This document shows, in pieces, positions 10,139-19,161 of a DNA stretch of 64,000 nucleotides. Under the pieces are notes generated by a model. It saw only the letters and a list, made by a program, of their open reading frames with translations, had not been told where the DNA came from and made no database searches. Each line of letters starts with the position of its first letter. Positions within the stretch are counted from its first letter, which is position 1. The position numbers and the translations under genes were made by a program. Source of the DNA: Cylindrospermum sp. FACHB-282 (GTDB lineage Bacteria > Cyanobacteriota > Cyanobacteriia > Cyanobacteriales > Nostocaceae); contig NZ_JACJRJ010000013.1 in the NCBI RefSeq assembly GCF_014697195.1, positions 62,001 through 126,000 of the forward strand, given 5' to 3'.

Positions 10139-10236
10139 ATAAATTAACTCTGTTTTAATTGTGCCAATGCCAGGGAGATTTTTGGCATCTTTTCCGATGC
10201 TGGCAAGATTAAGTTAATTAAAAATATTAGTTTCTA

Positions 10237-10255
10237 GGTGGGCAAGTCGCCCACC
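10237..10255. terminator. GGTGGGC hairpin downstream of argB
   Basis: GGTGGGC and GCCCACC pair around the loop AAGTC, just past the stop of minus-strand argB. It belongs to the dispersed GGGCAAG-x-CGCCC hairpin family seen several times in the window. It may act as a terminator for argB. Confidence 0.5.
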
Positions 10256-10262
10256 CAAAGGT

Positions 10263-11159
10263 TTAAGAGGTGAACTGGGAACCAAGAATCATCGTACCGA
10301 TCCCCACGTCAGTAAAGATTTCTAGAAGCAGGGCATGGGGAAGGCGTCCATCAATGATATGTGCTGCACGGACACCTTGAGCAAGCGATCGCACACAACA
10401 ATTAACCTTGGGAATCATCCCACCACTAACTACACCACTGGCAATTAGCTCACGGGCTTCCCGAATATCTAGTTTAGGAATCAAGGTAGACGGGTCTTTG
10501 TAATCTTTTAAAATACCCTGAGTGTCAGTTAGTAAAATCAACTTTTCTGCCCCTAATGCGGCAGCAATTTCTCCAGCCACAGTATCAGCATTAATGTTGT
10601 AAGCTTGTCCGGTCTCGTCAGCAGCGACGCTCGACACTACAGGAATATAGCCATTTTTAGACAAAGTATCTAAAATCTTGATATTCACATTACTCACATC
10701 CCCCACAAAGCCGATGCCTTCTTGACCTTGGGGACGGGCTGTAAATAAGTTACCATCTTTGCCGCAAAGTCCCACTGCCAGGCCTCCCGCTTGGTTAATC
10801 AGCGAAACAATTTCTTTATTGACTCGACCGACTAGCACCATTTCCACCACGTCCATTGTGGCGGCATCAGTGACTCGCAGACCATTCTTAAATTGCGCCT
10901 CAATTCCCAGTTTATCTAACCAACTATTAATTTCTGGCCCACCGCCATGTACTAATATTGGTCGCAAGCCGACACAAGATAAAAATACAATGTCGCGGAT
11001 GACTTTATCTTTAAGGGTGCTTTCTTTCATCGCTGCGCCACCATACTTGACAACAACAGTCCGACCAGCGAATTGTTGAATGTAAGGTAGTGCTTCGCTT
11101 AAAACACGCACACGAGTGGCTTCAGCTTGCCTGATGTACTCTCTATCATTATCCATCAT
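10263..11159 (-). CDS. argB: Acetylglutamate kinase
   Basis: This 298-residue enzyme of arginine biosynthesis phosphorylates N-acetylglutamate in the cytoplasm. In cyanobacteria it is the feedback-controlled step relieved by PII protein binding. The glycine-rich motifs KYGGAAM and [10 protein letters not shown] and the C-terminal [14 protein letters not shown] segment are intact. The frame extends to a TTG at 11234, but the ATG at 11159 ([19 protein letters not shown]) gives the usual N-terminal helix that carries arginine sensitivity, so it is preferred. Confidence 0.95.
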   Translation of the reverse strand: MMDNDREYIRQAEATRVRVLSEALPYIQQFAGRTVVVKYGGAAMKESTLKDKVIRDIVFLSCVGLRPILVHGGGPEINSWLDKLGIEAQFKNGLRVTDAATMDVVEMVLVGRVNKEIVSLINQAGGLAVGLCGKDGNLFTARPQGQEGIGFVGDVSNVNIKILDTLSKNGYIPVVSSVAADETGQAYNINADTVAGEIAAALGAEKLILLTDTQGILKDYKDPSTLIPKLDIREARELIASGVVSGGMIPKVNCCVRSLAQGVRAAHIIDGRLPHALLLEIFTDVGIGTMILGSQFTS

Positions 11160-11530
11160 GAGGAGCTGTTGAGACTTAAAACTTATCAAGTCAGTGTAGA
11201 AGACTTTGGAACTTGTAACAATCTCTAACACCAAAATCGAGTAGCAATTTTACTGCTGGTATATTTGCCGACCGACTACAAAGAATAAGATTCCGAGAAG
11301 TCGGGAATCTGAGAGCCACTTCATTTTCACCAATCAAATAGGATTACTTTTGCTGAAGTCGGGGATAGCCGGGATTGTGTTCTACTCGGCTCAAAAACTC
11401 GGACAACACTTGCAGAAATCTTTCTGTTTCTTCCAATTCAAATAGTACCCACTCTATTAATTAAGGTGCAACCAAAGAGCAATTCTCCCACTGGCTAAGA
11501 CTTTGTACCTTTGTAGAGAGACGATGGGGA
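11160..11530. other. Intergenic stretch upstream of argB
   Basis: No gene is seen. It must hold the argB promoter. At 11289-11309, GATTCC and GGAATC pair around a GAGAAGTCG loop. A related GAAGTCGGGGAT sequence follows near 11355. Both resemble the GATTCCCGACTTCTT repeat that is perfect at 39185-39207, so this stretch probably carries decayed repeat copies. Confidence 0.5.
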
Positions 11531-12085
11531 TCAGCCGTTAGCATGAGAAACTTGTGGTTTGAGAACACTGGGAATTGCTTCCATAATTCTAGAGGCAGTT
11601 TGTTCTGGTGTTTCTCCCTCTTGAACAGTGATTCTGAGATCCCCTTGGGAGTAAAGTGGTTTTCGTTGTTCAAGAAGCGATCGCAACTTACCTTGAAGAT
11701 CAGCATCTTGCAGCAGAGGTCTTGTGGTATCCTCAGCTAAACGGGCCATAATTAGTTCCAGTGGCACATCTAGCCAGACAATCAAGCCGTGGTGCAAGTA
11801 ACCCCAGTTTTCTCGCCGCAGCACAATGCCCCCGCCAGTTGCTATAGTCAACTTAGTAAAAGCACAGACTTGGGCAAGTACATCACTCTCTAACTGGCGA
11901 AATGCTGCTTCACCTTCATCAGCAAATACTTCATTGATAGATTTACCCGCTGCTTGAACAATTACACTATCGGTATCCACAAACCCATAACCAAGCTGTT
12001 GAGCGAGTAAGCGCCCTACCGTCGTCTTACCCACGCCCATCATCCCAATTAAATACAGGTTGACTCCTTTTAATAAGCTACTCAC
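11531..12085 (-). CDS. aroK: Shikimate kinase
   Basis: This 184-residue enzyme phosphorylates shikimate in aromatic amino acid synthesis. The P-loop GMMGVGKT lies at 14-21, the shikimate-binding acidic motif FVDTDS follows, and GGGIVLR and the lid segment TRPLL are present. The start is GTG (MSSLLKGVNLYLIG). The NB-ARC gene ends only 6 bases upstream on the same strand, an unusual partner that suggests read-through. Confidence 0.93.
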   Translation of the reverse strand: MSSLLKGVNLYLIGMMGVGKTTVGRLLAQQLGYGFVDTDSVIVQAAGKSINEVFADEGEAAFRQLESDVLAQVCAFTKLTIATGGGIVLRRENWGYLHHGLIVWLDVPLELIMARLAEDTTRPLLQDADLQGKLRSLLEQRKPLYSQGDLRITVQEGETPEQTASRIMEAIPSVLKPQVSHANG

Positions 12086-12091
12086 GCTACT

Positions 12092-13723
12092 CTATATCTC
12101 CCCATTCAGGCGATTTTTTCCGATATGGTTTTTGATCTGTGCTGCAAAAATTGTATGATTAATGAATAGGCTGTTATCTTCCTCTTTACTTAATTTAAAC
12201 TTTTCCTCCATCAAGCGTTCAGTTACATACTCTATCAATAGTGGGGTTAGGTAAAAGCTGGATACCTGTTTTTCAATAGGTGTAGGTGCAGCCTTCTCGA
12301 TTAGCGATCGCCTTTGTAATAACTCAATCGCCTCTAGCATTAATCTTTGAGACAGTCTGGGCGATAACTCTGGTATGATATCATTTGCTAAATCCTGCAA
12401 AAAAACAAAATCTTGGTTGAGTGCCAGCCAGTATATCAAGCGCTTCTCTAACACAGATAAACGATTGAACTGCTCGTCTAAAATCCCGCGAATGTCGCCA
12501 AAAACCACAGTTCCCTGGGATAGAAACTCCAAAATACTCCCATCAAATAATTCTTGAATAGTAGTAGCAACTATTTTAATAAATAGCGGGTTCCCAGCAT
12601 ACCAGTCAGTTAAAGCGCTGCATTCCTCCTGTTTGAAATCAGAAAATCCCTTGGTTTTGAGGATCAAGGTGCTTTCTTGCTTACTTAAGCCAGTCAGTTT
12701 CAAAGAGTGGACAGGTAGTTGATCTCCTTCAATAGCAGCAGTTTCTGGTGGTTTATCCCGACTGGTTAATAATAAACAGCTTTGATGCTGAGATTCTCCC
12801 ACCCGTCGAATTAACTCCCCATAACCCTCATAACCTGGGCGATAGCGAATCTGTCCAAGGGCGTAAATGGAAGTATTTGCTGGTGTGGTAGATTGTGATA
12901 AGTAGTCATCTGCATCATCACTGCACAAAATCGAGTCAAAATTATCAAACACCAAAAGACAACGGGAAAGACGCAAACAATCAATCAGTTGGGAAATTTT
13001 TCCCTCTATGGTGTCTGCGATGTTCCTCTGGGTTTTTGGGGATAAAATTTCTTGCACTTGATCTAATATCATCCCTAGGGGGGGTGCGAAACGTAGCGAT
13101 CGCCAAATGACATATTCAAATTTATCTTGAATCTCTTCTGCCAGCTTAACGGAAAAAGCTGTTTTACCAATTCCACCCATACCCAAAACTACCACCAACC
13201 GACAGCGCTCTTGGAAAATCCATTCTGTAACTGTGGCTAATTCTGTCGTCCGTCCGTGGAATAGGCTGACATCAATTGCTTCACCCCAATCTTGGACTGT
13301 TGCTGATTTAATTTTGAGTAAATCAGTCTCTTGATCTCTGGTAGTTTTGATCGGGGTGATGATTGATTGTACCTGAAACCAATTTTTCTTATAACCAGCT
13401 TTTTCTAGCAAATGAGTCACGCGACTCCAGCTTTTCACCTTGACTGAGTGTCCTACTTGGTTACTCAGCATTTCTTCTATATATTTATAAATTCCATTAG
13501 AAAGATAAACCCTAACAGTACTGCTACTACGACTTTTATAGACTATGCTAGCAATTTCCGCAGGACTACAACCACAAAGTAAACCTCTAAGGAATTTTTT
13601 TTCTACAGGTGTTAGGGCTTTCCCCTTTACTGAAGCCAAATCTACGTATAGCTTTTCTAACTCCCAATTATTTTTAGCTTCGATAAATTCTGCTTCTATT
13701 TGAGTTGAATTAGCTGCCAGCAT
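12092..13723 (-). CDS. NB-ARC STAND ATPase with N-terminal HTH-like domain, apparently lacking sensor repeats
   Basis: This 543-residue protein has an N-terminal helical domain (about 20-115, including LTPVEKKFLRGLLCGCSPAEI, an HTH-like vWA-MoxR-associated N domain). The NB-ARC ATPase follows from about 150, with P-loop GMGGIGKT at 181-188, Walker B LLVFDN at 256-261 and LLTSRD. A winged-helix segment follows at about 400-500. Cyanobacterial relatives usually continue into WD40, pentapeptide or similar sensor repeats. This protein stops in the linker helix just after the winged helix, 6 bases before aroK. It may be a truncated sensor or a repeatless signalling form. STAND proteins act as oligomerising switches in signalling or phage defence. 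Confidence 0.8.
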   Translation of the reverse strand: MLAANSTQIEAEFIEAKNNWELEKLYVDLASVKGKALTPVEKKFLRGLLCGCSPAEIASIVYKSRSSSTVRVYLSNGIYKYIEEMLSNQVGHSVKVKSWSRVTHLLEKAGYKKNWFQVQSIITPIKTTRDQETDLLKIKSATVQDWGEAIDVSLFHGRTTELATVTEWIFQERCRLVVVLGMGGIGKTAFSVKLAEEIQDKFEYVIWRSLRFAPPLGMILDQVQEILSPKTQRNIADTIEGKISQLIDCLRLSRCLLVFDNFDSILCSDDADDYLSQSTTPANTSIYALGQIRYRPGYEGYGELIRRVGESQHQSCLLLTSRDKPPETAAIEGDQLPVHSLKLTGLSKQESTLILKTKGFSDFKQEECSALTDWYAGNPLFIKIVATTIQELFDGSILEFLSQGTVVFGDIRGILDEQFNRLSVLEKRLIYWLALNQDFVFLQDLANDIIPELSPRLSQRLMLEAIELLQRRSLIEKAAPTPIEKQVSSFYLTPLLIEYVTERLMEEKFKLSKEEDNSLFINHTIFAAQIKNHIGKNRLNGEI

Positions 13724-14146
13724 TAGCTTTATTTATGTAATTAAAGTAACTCAAAATAATATACTAACGATTCTTCAATGAAGCCAGAATAAATAAACGA
13801 TGAATTTATAACGAATTTAATAACTGTCGTTAGGTGAATTGGCAGATGCTGTTTAGGTATCGTTATGCTTAACGGAAATTTTATATAGCTTGTTTGAAAC
13901 TTTAAGGAAATAAAGTCTGTCAATAGGAGAAAGCAAGACTACCGCTGATTGTTGAATTTTAGTTGCATTTAATACTTTGTGATTACCAGCACAGTGTTAT
14001 TATTGCAAAATTTACTGCTAGCCCCCAATCAATAAGTGTTTCCGCAAAAGTGGTAAAAATGAGTAACTTTCCGAGATTGTACCAAGAAGCTTTTCTCCCC
14101 TAAGTAAGACCAAATCAATCAATGTGGTATGAATGAGGTCTCAGCC
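13724..14146. promoter_or_regulatory. Intergenic region with paired TAACGA/TCGTTA palindromes upstream of the NB-ARC gene
   Basis: This divergent promoter region lies between the NB-ARC gene (minus) and a small plus-strand gene. ATAACGA (13808-13814) and TCGTTA (13827-13832) form an inverted repeat. A second pair, TCGTTA (13860-13865) and TAACGG (13870-13875), lies about 30 bases on. Two more AACGAT/AACGA half-sites lie nearer the NB-ARC start. The arrangement suggests an operator, perhaps for the HTH domain of the NB-ARC protein itself; this is inference. Nothing else is seen. Confidence 0.4.
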
Positions 14147-14341
14147 ATGAATCGAATTCGTGACGTTGTGCAAAAAGCTTTGGCAACTGGCTATTTGACT
14201 GTCGAAGCAGAAAATCAACTACGACAACTTTTAACTACTCAGTATGAATTGGAAGATTTTAATGCTTTTATGATTTTGCAGGAAGCTGCCATGACTGGTA
14301 AAGTCAAGCAGGAGTCTCGAGAGCAGTGTGGCATTAAATAA
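14147..14341 (+). CDS. Small conserved cyanobacterial protein of unknown function
   Basis: A 64-residue, mainly helical, soluble protein opening MNRIRDVVQKALATGYLT. It resembles short proteins I recall as conserved in heterocystous cyanobacteria. The frame also opens at ATG 14129. The second ATG (14147) is preferred because GAGG lies about 8 bases upstream of it while 14129 has no ribosome-binding site. It is convergent with the next gene, with only 8 bases between stops. No function is assigned. Confidence 0.65.
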   Translation: MNRIRDVVQKALATGYLTVEAENQLRQLLTTQYELEDFNAFMILQEAAMTGKVKQESREQCGIK

Positions 14342-14349
14342 ACTAAGCT

Positions 14350-15012
14350 TCACCGACGAGGGGGCTGATCCTGCTCCTCATCCTCATCCTCAAAAAAATC
14401 CCAATCATCTTCATCGGCTTGATTGGTAGTCGGTGGTTGATAAGGGGGGATGATGACTCGATAATCAGCATCGTAAACAGATTCCGTTTTTCCTACAGCC
14501 GTATTTTTTGGCTCCTGGTAACTGTAGGAGTAAACTGAACCAGATTTCGAGCTACTTTTGGGCGTCTGTTCCCGTTCGTAGGTTTTGCCAGTAGGTGCTT
14601 GCTCTGCCTGTTCTTCAAAGTCCCAATCATCATCTTGATTAGAAGTCTCCCAATCATCAAATTTTTGACCGCTAGTGTACTCAGTTTTACCAGATGGAGA
14701 TGGCGGACTGGCAGAGTAGGGTGTAGGTTCTTTCGTCCTATTTGCCGAACTACGCGGTGAAGCTGGGGCTGATGGCGATGGGTTTTTTTGTGGTTGTCCA
14801 ACAAATAAATCGGACAATTTAAACAAGGTGGTAATCAATATAGATGTGAAAGCACCAGCGGCAGTACTGAACAAAATCCACAGCGCCAGTGGTAATGGTT
14901 GACTCCCCATACCCAAAAATACAAGTGGGAGGACAGGCGACCAATTTTGGGCTAACAACAGCGTTAGTCCTCCCAGTATTACTACCAACAGAATTAAGCG
15001 AATTACAGCCAT
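14350..15012 (-). CDS. Membrane protein with LapA-like N-terminus and long acidic tail
   Basis: A 220-residue protein with two transmembrane helices (about 2-22 and 38-62) joined by a short turn containing NWSPVLPLVFLGMGSQPLPL, the LapA/DUF1049-like pattern. A low-complexity, Ser/Pro/Lys-rich cytoplasmic tail follows, ending in a very acidic EDDWDFFEDEDEEQDQ segment. ATG 15012 is chosen over a TTG six codons upstream. Function unknown; the tail looks like a protein-interaction region. Confidence 0.65.
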   Translation of the reverse strand: MAVIRLILLVVILGGLTLLLAQNWSPVLPLVFLGMGSQPLPLALWILFSTAAGAFTSILITTLFKLSDLFVGQPQKNPSPSAPASPRSSANRTKEPTPYSASPPSPSGKTEYTSGQKFDDWETSNQDDDWDFEEQAEQAPTGKTYEREQTPKSSSKSGSVYSYSYQEPKNTAVGKTESVYDADYRVIIPPYQPPTTNQADEDDWDFFEDEDEEQDQPPRR

Positions 15013-15168
15013 AAACAATTCAAAATTCAAAGTGAGAAAATGGAATCATGGCAAGCATCTTGGCTAGTAATTGAATACAAATTAAAAAAGATAAACAATA
15101 AAGGATAAAGTTGAAGGATGAAGAATGAGCAATTTTTATTTCACACTTCATACTTCACACTTCACACT

Positions 15169-15789
15169 TTAGCGACGACCTTGCCAACGCTGGATGGGAA
15201 TGCAGTCAATATCTAGTTGATCTAAAGCACGGGCAACTACAAAATCAACTAAATCCTCAATGGTTTGGGGATTGTGATACCAGGCGGGAATGGCGGGGAC
15301 AATTCTCACTCCAGCTTCTGCTAGGGTTGTTAAGTTACGCAGGTGAATCAGGCTAAAAGGAGTTTCACGGGGGACTAAGACCAGCTTGCGTCCTTCTTTA
15401 ATCTGGACATCTGCTGCCCGTTCTAGTAAGTCAGAACTTAAGCCTCCTGCTAGCTTGGCCACTGTACTCATGCTGCATGGCATAATTATCATCCCCAGAG
15501 TCCGAAAGGAACCACTAGCGATATTGGCGCCGACATCACTCCAAGGATGGCAGCGGAGTTTACCTGATAGTGGGACTCCGGCTTGGCCTCGCCAGAATTG
15601 CTCTTGCCCTGCTGGTTCTGGTGGCATCCGGATATCTTGCTCTGCTTGCCAAACCATATAGCTTGATTTTGAAGCAACTAGTTCAATCGGATACTCTGCT
15701 TCTAGCAGAAATTTGAGAGCGCGAACGGCGTAAATTAGTCCTGATGCACCTGATACGCCTAAAATCAAAGCCTTAGTATTATTGGGCAC
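15169..15789 (-). CDS. ubiX: Flavin prenyltransferase
   Basis: This 206-residue protein makes prenylated FMN, the cofactor of UbiD decarboxylases, which serve quinone synthesis. The N-terminal LILGVSGASGLIYAVRAL is the FMN-binding signature, and PCSMSTVAKLAGGLSSDLLERAADV contains the conserved Ser/Arg region. The start is GTG. It follows rnr on the same strand after a 17-base gap, so the two are probably co-transcribed. Confidence 0.93.
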   Translation of the reverse strand: MPNNTKALILGVSGASGLIYAVRALKFLLEAEYPIELVASKSSYMVWQAEQDIRMPPEPAGQEQFWRGQAGVPLSGKLRCHPWSDVGANIASGSFRTLGMIIMPCSMSTVAKLAGGLSSDLLERAADVQIKEGRKLVLVPRETPFSLIHLRNLTTLAEAGVRIVPAIPAWYHNPQTIEDLVDFVVARALDQLDIDCIPIQRWQGRR

Positions 15790-15806
15790 TAAATTATTCT
15801 GGATAT

Positions 15807-18158
15807 TTACTCATCCTCAGCATAAGGTTCTAAGTCTCTAGGCTCAATGTCATTTGCTAAGTAAATGTCTGATATATCTCCATTAGGAGCGCTAACTCCT
15901 AAATTTTTGGCTATACCATCACTGCCTACGGTTACTAAATCAATTTGCTGACGGTAGTAATCGACACTCTTAACTTGCACGGCGACGCGATCGCCTAATC
16001 TATAGGAAGCGCGATTTTTCCGACCAAATAGGGCCTGCTGTCTGGCGCGATATTCATACCAATCGTCTTTGAGGGAACTGACGTGTACTAGCCCTTCTAC
16101 TCTCAAAGGTATACCAGGGTTAGCGCCTGTCTCAACTTCTGGCGCTGGGACTTCAATTTCTACAAAGAAACCATAGGATTGAACACCAGTAATCACCCCC
16201 TGAAATACCTGACCGATGCGCTGTTTCATCAGTTGGGCTTTTTGCAGTCCGGCTAAATCGGCTTCGGCTTCTTGGACTTCTTTTTCCCTGTCGTTGATCT
16301 GGACAATTACTCTAGTCAAATCGCTTTGGAGTTCTTGTTGCAGTTCTGGGGGAAGGACGTTCCAGTTAATTTCGGCGTGACAAGAGGAGTGACGGAGGTT
16401 AACACGCTCTTTTACACGGGTGTTGCGGCGATCGCGTCCTTGCTCTAGTAGTGTATGGTATACCCTTTGCATGAGCAAATCTGGGTAACGTCGCAAGGGG
16501 GAGCAAAAGTGGATATATTGTGGCAGAGCCAGACCAAAGTGCATTCCTTTGGTGGTGCTGTACACAGATGGCTTGAGAGTATCTTGCAACAAGTAGGTAA
16601 GAACTTGCTCAGATGGCGATTCCCCAAAAGCGCCGGTCAAGTGTTGATAATCTAGGGGTTGGATATCTACTTCTGGATCTAGTGACAGTTCCACACCTAA
16701 ATTAACGGCCAATTTCAGCATTTCTTGGACATCTTCGGGATCGGGTGTACCTTGGACTCGCCAGATAGCGGGAACTCCTAGGGCGCTTAAGTGATTTGCT
16801 ATCAGTTGATTCACCAACAGCACCAACTCTGTTAGGAGCGATCGCACAGGTAAATCATTTACTACCACAGCCCCCAGAATCCCTTCATCATAGTAGGGGT
16901 TTTGGCTCGGTGGCAGATTCAACTGCAAGCTACCGCGATTCAACCGGGCTTGTTTGACTGTTTTTCTCAGGGTTTCCAGGTCTTGTAATATCTGGATAAC
17001 TGCTGGAGATTGATCTGTGGGTTGACCGGTGAGAATGGCTTGGGCTTGTGATTTACTCAGGGCGGTGTCTACGCTGATGATACTGGGTTGAATTTCCCAT
17101 TCTAGAACTTCACCCGATTGTGGCTCGATGGTAATCAAAAAAGACAGGGTTAAGCGATCGCTTCCTGGTACCAAAGAACAGCGTTCTATCACCGCCTCTG
17201 GCAATATTGGCAACACTAACTCCCCTAGATATACCGCCTTCCCTCGCTTGAGTGCTTCTCTGTCTAGAGGTTCATCTGGTTGGACATAGTGAGAAACATC
17301 AGTAATATGAACGCCCAAACGCCAATGTCCTAGGGGTGTTTTTTCCCAGCTAAAAGCATTTTCCACCGTGGAGTCACCGTTGACCGATTCAATGGTCAGG
17401 GTAAACAAATTACGTAAATCCACCCGATTTTTTATGTCTATTTTCAGCAGCTTTTTCGGCAACTTCGCCGCTGCATCCAGGACATTATCCGGTAAATTAC
17501 GGGACAAATCATGCTTACAAGTTACTAAGTCTATATCGGCAGCAGCTTCGGCATCGCTACCGAGAATTTGTACCACCCGACCCAATGGGGGATATTGGGC
17601 TAGGGGGTAACGCAAGACTTCTACATGGGCCAGGTGATCGATCGCCTCTTCCAACTTCATGCCGTTTATTTGCAGCTTGAGTTCAAACAGCAGTCGATCA
17701 TCTAAGGGGACAGCCCGAAACCCGCCCTCTACTTGCTTAATCCGTGCCAGTAAAGTGTGATTGGAACGTTCCAGAATCAACTTTACCTCACCTTCGGGAG
17801 AGCGGCGACGACTACCTTCTTTGAGAACTCTCACCAAAACGCGATCGCCGTTCCAGGCATTACTCAAATGGCTTTCGCGGATATAAATATCCTCTGCCCC
17901 CTCCACATCTTGAATAGCAAAGCAAAAACCTTTACTAGAACAACGGAGTTTTGCTTCGATCAGCCCCTCTTCGGACACGCGGCGATACTTACCCCGTTCT
18001 TTCACCAAAATCCCGATCTTTTCCAGAACCTCCAAGGCAATGTAAAGTTTTTGTAAACTTTTTTCATCCTCGCAACCAAGTTTCTTTTCTAAAACCTTAC
18101 GAGCTACCAATTTATCATCGGTGAAATTGGCAAGGAGTGTAGCGATTGAAAATTCCAT
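15807..18158 (-). CDS. rnr: Ribonuclease R (RNB-family 3'-5' exoribonuclease)
   Basis: This 783-residue enzyme degrades structured RNA from the 3' end. It has cold-shock-like OB domains in the first 200 residues. The RNB catalytic domain (about 240-570) includes HITDVSHYV and the HFCSPLRRYPDL motif, and a C-terminal S1 domain starts at about 640 (GQVFQGVITGVQSYGFFVEI). It is the first gene of an rnr-ubiX unit. The divergent region upstream carries a candidate structured RNA. Confidence 0.93.
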   Translation of the reverse strand: MEFSIATLLANFTDDKLVARKVLEKKLGCEDEKSLQKLYIALEVLEKIGILVKERGKYRRVSEEGLIEAKLRCSSKGFCFAIQDVEGAEDIYIRESHLSNAWNGDRVLVRVLKEGSRRRSPEGEVKLILERSNHTLLARIKQVEGGFRAVPLDDRLLFELKLQINGMKLEEAIDHLAHVEVLRYPLAQYPPLGRVVQILGSDAEAAADIDLVTCKHDLSRNLPDNVLDAAAKLPKKLLKIDIKNRVDLRNLFTLTIESVNGDSTVENAFSWEKTPLGHWRLGVHITDVSHYVQPDEPLDREALKRGKAVYLGELVLPILPEAVIERCSLVPGSDRLTLSFLITIEPQSGEVLEWEIQPSIISVDTALSKSQAQAILTGQPTDQSPAVIQILQDLETLRKTVKQARLNRGSLQLNLPPSQNPYYDEGILGAVVVNDLPVRSLLTELVLLVNQLIANHLSALGVPAIWRVQGTPDPEDVQEMLKLAVNLGVELSLDPEVDIQPLDYQHLTGAFGESPSEQVLTYLLQDTLKPSVYSTTKGMHFGLALPQYIHFCSPLRRYPDLLMQRVYHTLLEQGRDRRNTRVKERVNLRHSSCHAEINWNVLPPELQQELQSDLTRVIVQINDREKEVQEAEADLAGLQKAQLMKQRIGQVFQGVITGVQSYGFFVEIEVPAPEVETGANPGIPLRVEGLVHVSSLKDDWYEYRARQQALFGRKNRASYRLGDRVAVQVKSVDYYRQQIDLVTVGSDGIAKNLGVSAPNGDISDIYLANDIEPRDLEPYAEDE

Positions 18159-18266
18159 GCAGTGAACCGACCTTTGGTCAAAACATCATTTTTTGAGGAC
18201 ACTTGCGTGCAGGAGTTCCCCAAAGTTGAGGAGCCAGCGCCATGGGCGGGTTTCCCGACTTGAGGA

Positions 18267-18308
18267 GCCACTGCGTTGCTCTGGGGAACCAGAGTTGTAG
18301 CAAGTGGC
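18267..18308. repeat. GCCACTGCGTTG hairpin repeat (copy 1)
   Basis: GCCACT pairs with AGTGGC at the base. An inner perfect stem CTCTGG (18279-18284)/CCAGAG (18289-18294) closes a GGAA loop. The outer arms GCCACTGCGTTG ... GCA-x-GTGGC recur at 23894-23934 with a different inner stem (GGCGG/CCGCC), so this is a dispersed palindromic element. Confidence 0.65.
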
Positions 18309-18309
18309 G

Positions 18310-18530
18310 TGTGACTGGCGTCAAAGTGTCCGGCTTAATCTGGTTCTTCCCTGTATACCCTCACGGTCTACAGAACACGCTTGGTGCAAACGAATTGCCC
18401 GGAGGCAAGGCTGCCGAAGTTCCGATCAGAGGAAGCCTCATCTCGGACTTCTCACTGCACGACACTTAAAAGAGTTCACCTGGGTTCAAATCCCGGAACC
18501 TAACCAATCTGACAAAGCACTACTGATACT
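18310..18530 (+). ncRNA. Candidate structured RNA of unknown class
   Basis: Hairpins follow one another on the plus strand. GGCA/TGCC lies at 18404-18415. GAAGTTCCGA (18416-18425) pairs with TCGGACTTC (18443-18451) with one bulge and encloses GAGG-AAG-CCTC (18429-18439). CTGGG-TTCAAAT-CCCGG (18480-18496) is an exact tRNA T-arm shape. No matching acceptor strand or anticodon arm was found, so it is not a normal tRNA, and it does not resemble the cyanobacterial tmRNA, RNase P, 6S or SRP RNAs as I know them. It could be a new RNA or a tRNA-derived scar. Confidence 0.35.
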
Positions 18531-19161
18531 CGATTCCGCCCCACTAGGTAATTACGCAACGGGTTTTTGAGAGGCTTAGTTTGAAGAACTCTCCACGCTG
18601 CCTAAAAGCGCTATGCAGGGGCAACCACGGGTGTTTGATTGTCTAGATTTCAGGTAATTTTACGCCATGAGACTCTGATTTTTAACTAGGAGAAACTGCC
18701 GATAAACCCAATTTTTCCATATGTAGAATCGGTAACAATTAGGTAAGCAGCTTAACGAGCAGTGAGGGCGAACCTTATCTTCATTATTGTAGATTTAGAG
18801 TACACTTCCAGAAAATAGTTCTGGATATCGAATTGGGTATTTAGTATAGCATTGAAGGGAAGACCACTCAGAGTAAGTCAGCAGTAGCCAAAAATTTGCT
18901 TTAAACAACTGCTGCTACAATCGGGAAACATTGCTTAAGGCGCGAATAGCACCTTAGAGTCTCACTGGTAGACGTAAAATTAAAACAGATCCAGATATCC
19001 ACTCTGAGCAAGGTTGGTCATCTCTCGTCATATTTTCACATCTAGCTGTGCTGCATTTGAAATTTGAGTTTGAGAGGAGATCACAAAGGGATGCTACGTA
19101 GGTTATAGAAACAAGTAGCATCAACCCCGTAATTAAACAGACTTAGATTGGTGGCAGTATT

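Larger units (their letters stand above)
18159..19161. other. 1-kb gene-free region between rnr and the next gene
   Basis: Frames on the plus strand (18242-18469, 18304-18570) look like chance openings across RNA-like hairpins. The left part holds a dispersed palindromic repeat and a possible structured RNA, listed separately. The right part (about 18,600-19,160) is AT-rich, with no gene or strong hairpin that I can support; it must contain the promoter of the gene at 19,162. Confidence 0.6.

Noticed and set aside
18404-18515. Complete tRNA or tmRNA gene
   Set aside because: Only the T-arm is convincing. No pairing acceptor strand, anticodon arm or tag-peptide frame could be found.
18242-18570. 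Two overlapping plus-strand frames between rnr and the hypothetical gene
   Set aside because: They lack family-like sequence and ribosome-binding sites, and they run through hairpins that explain the open frame better as RNA or repeat.
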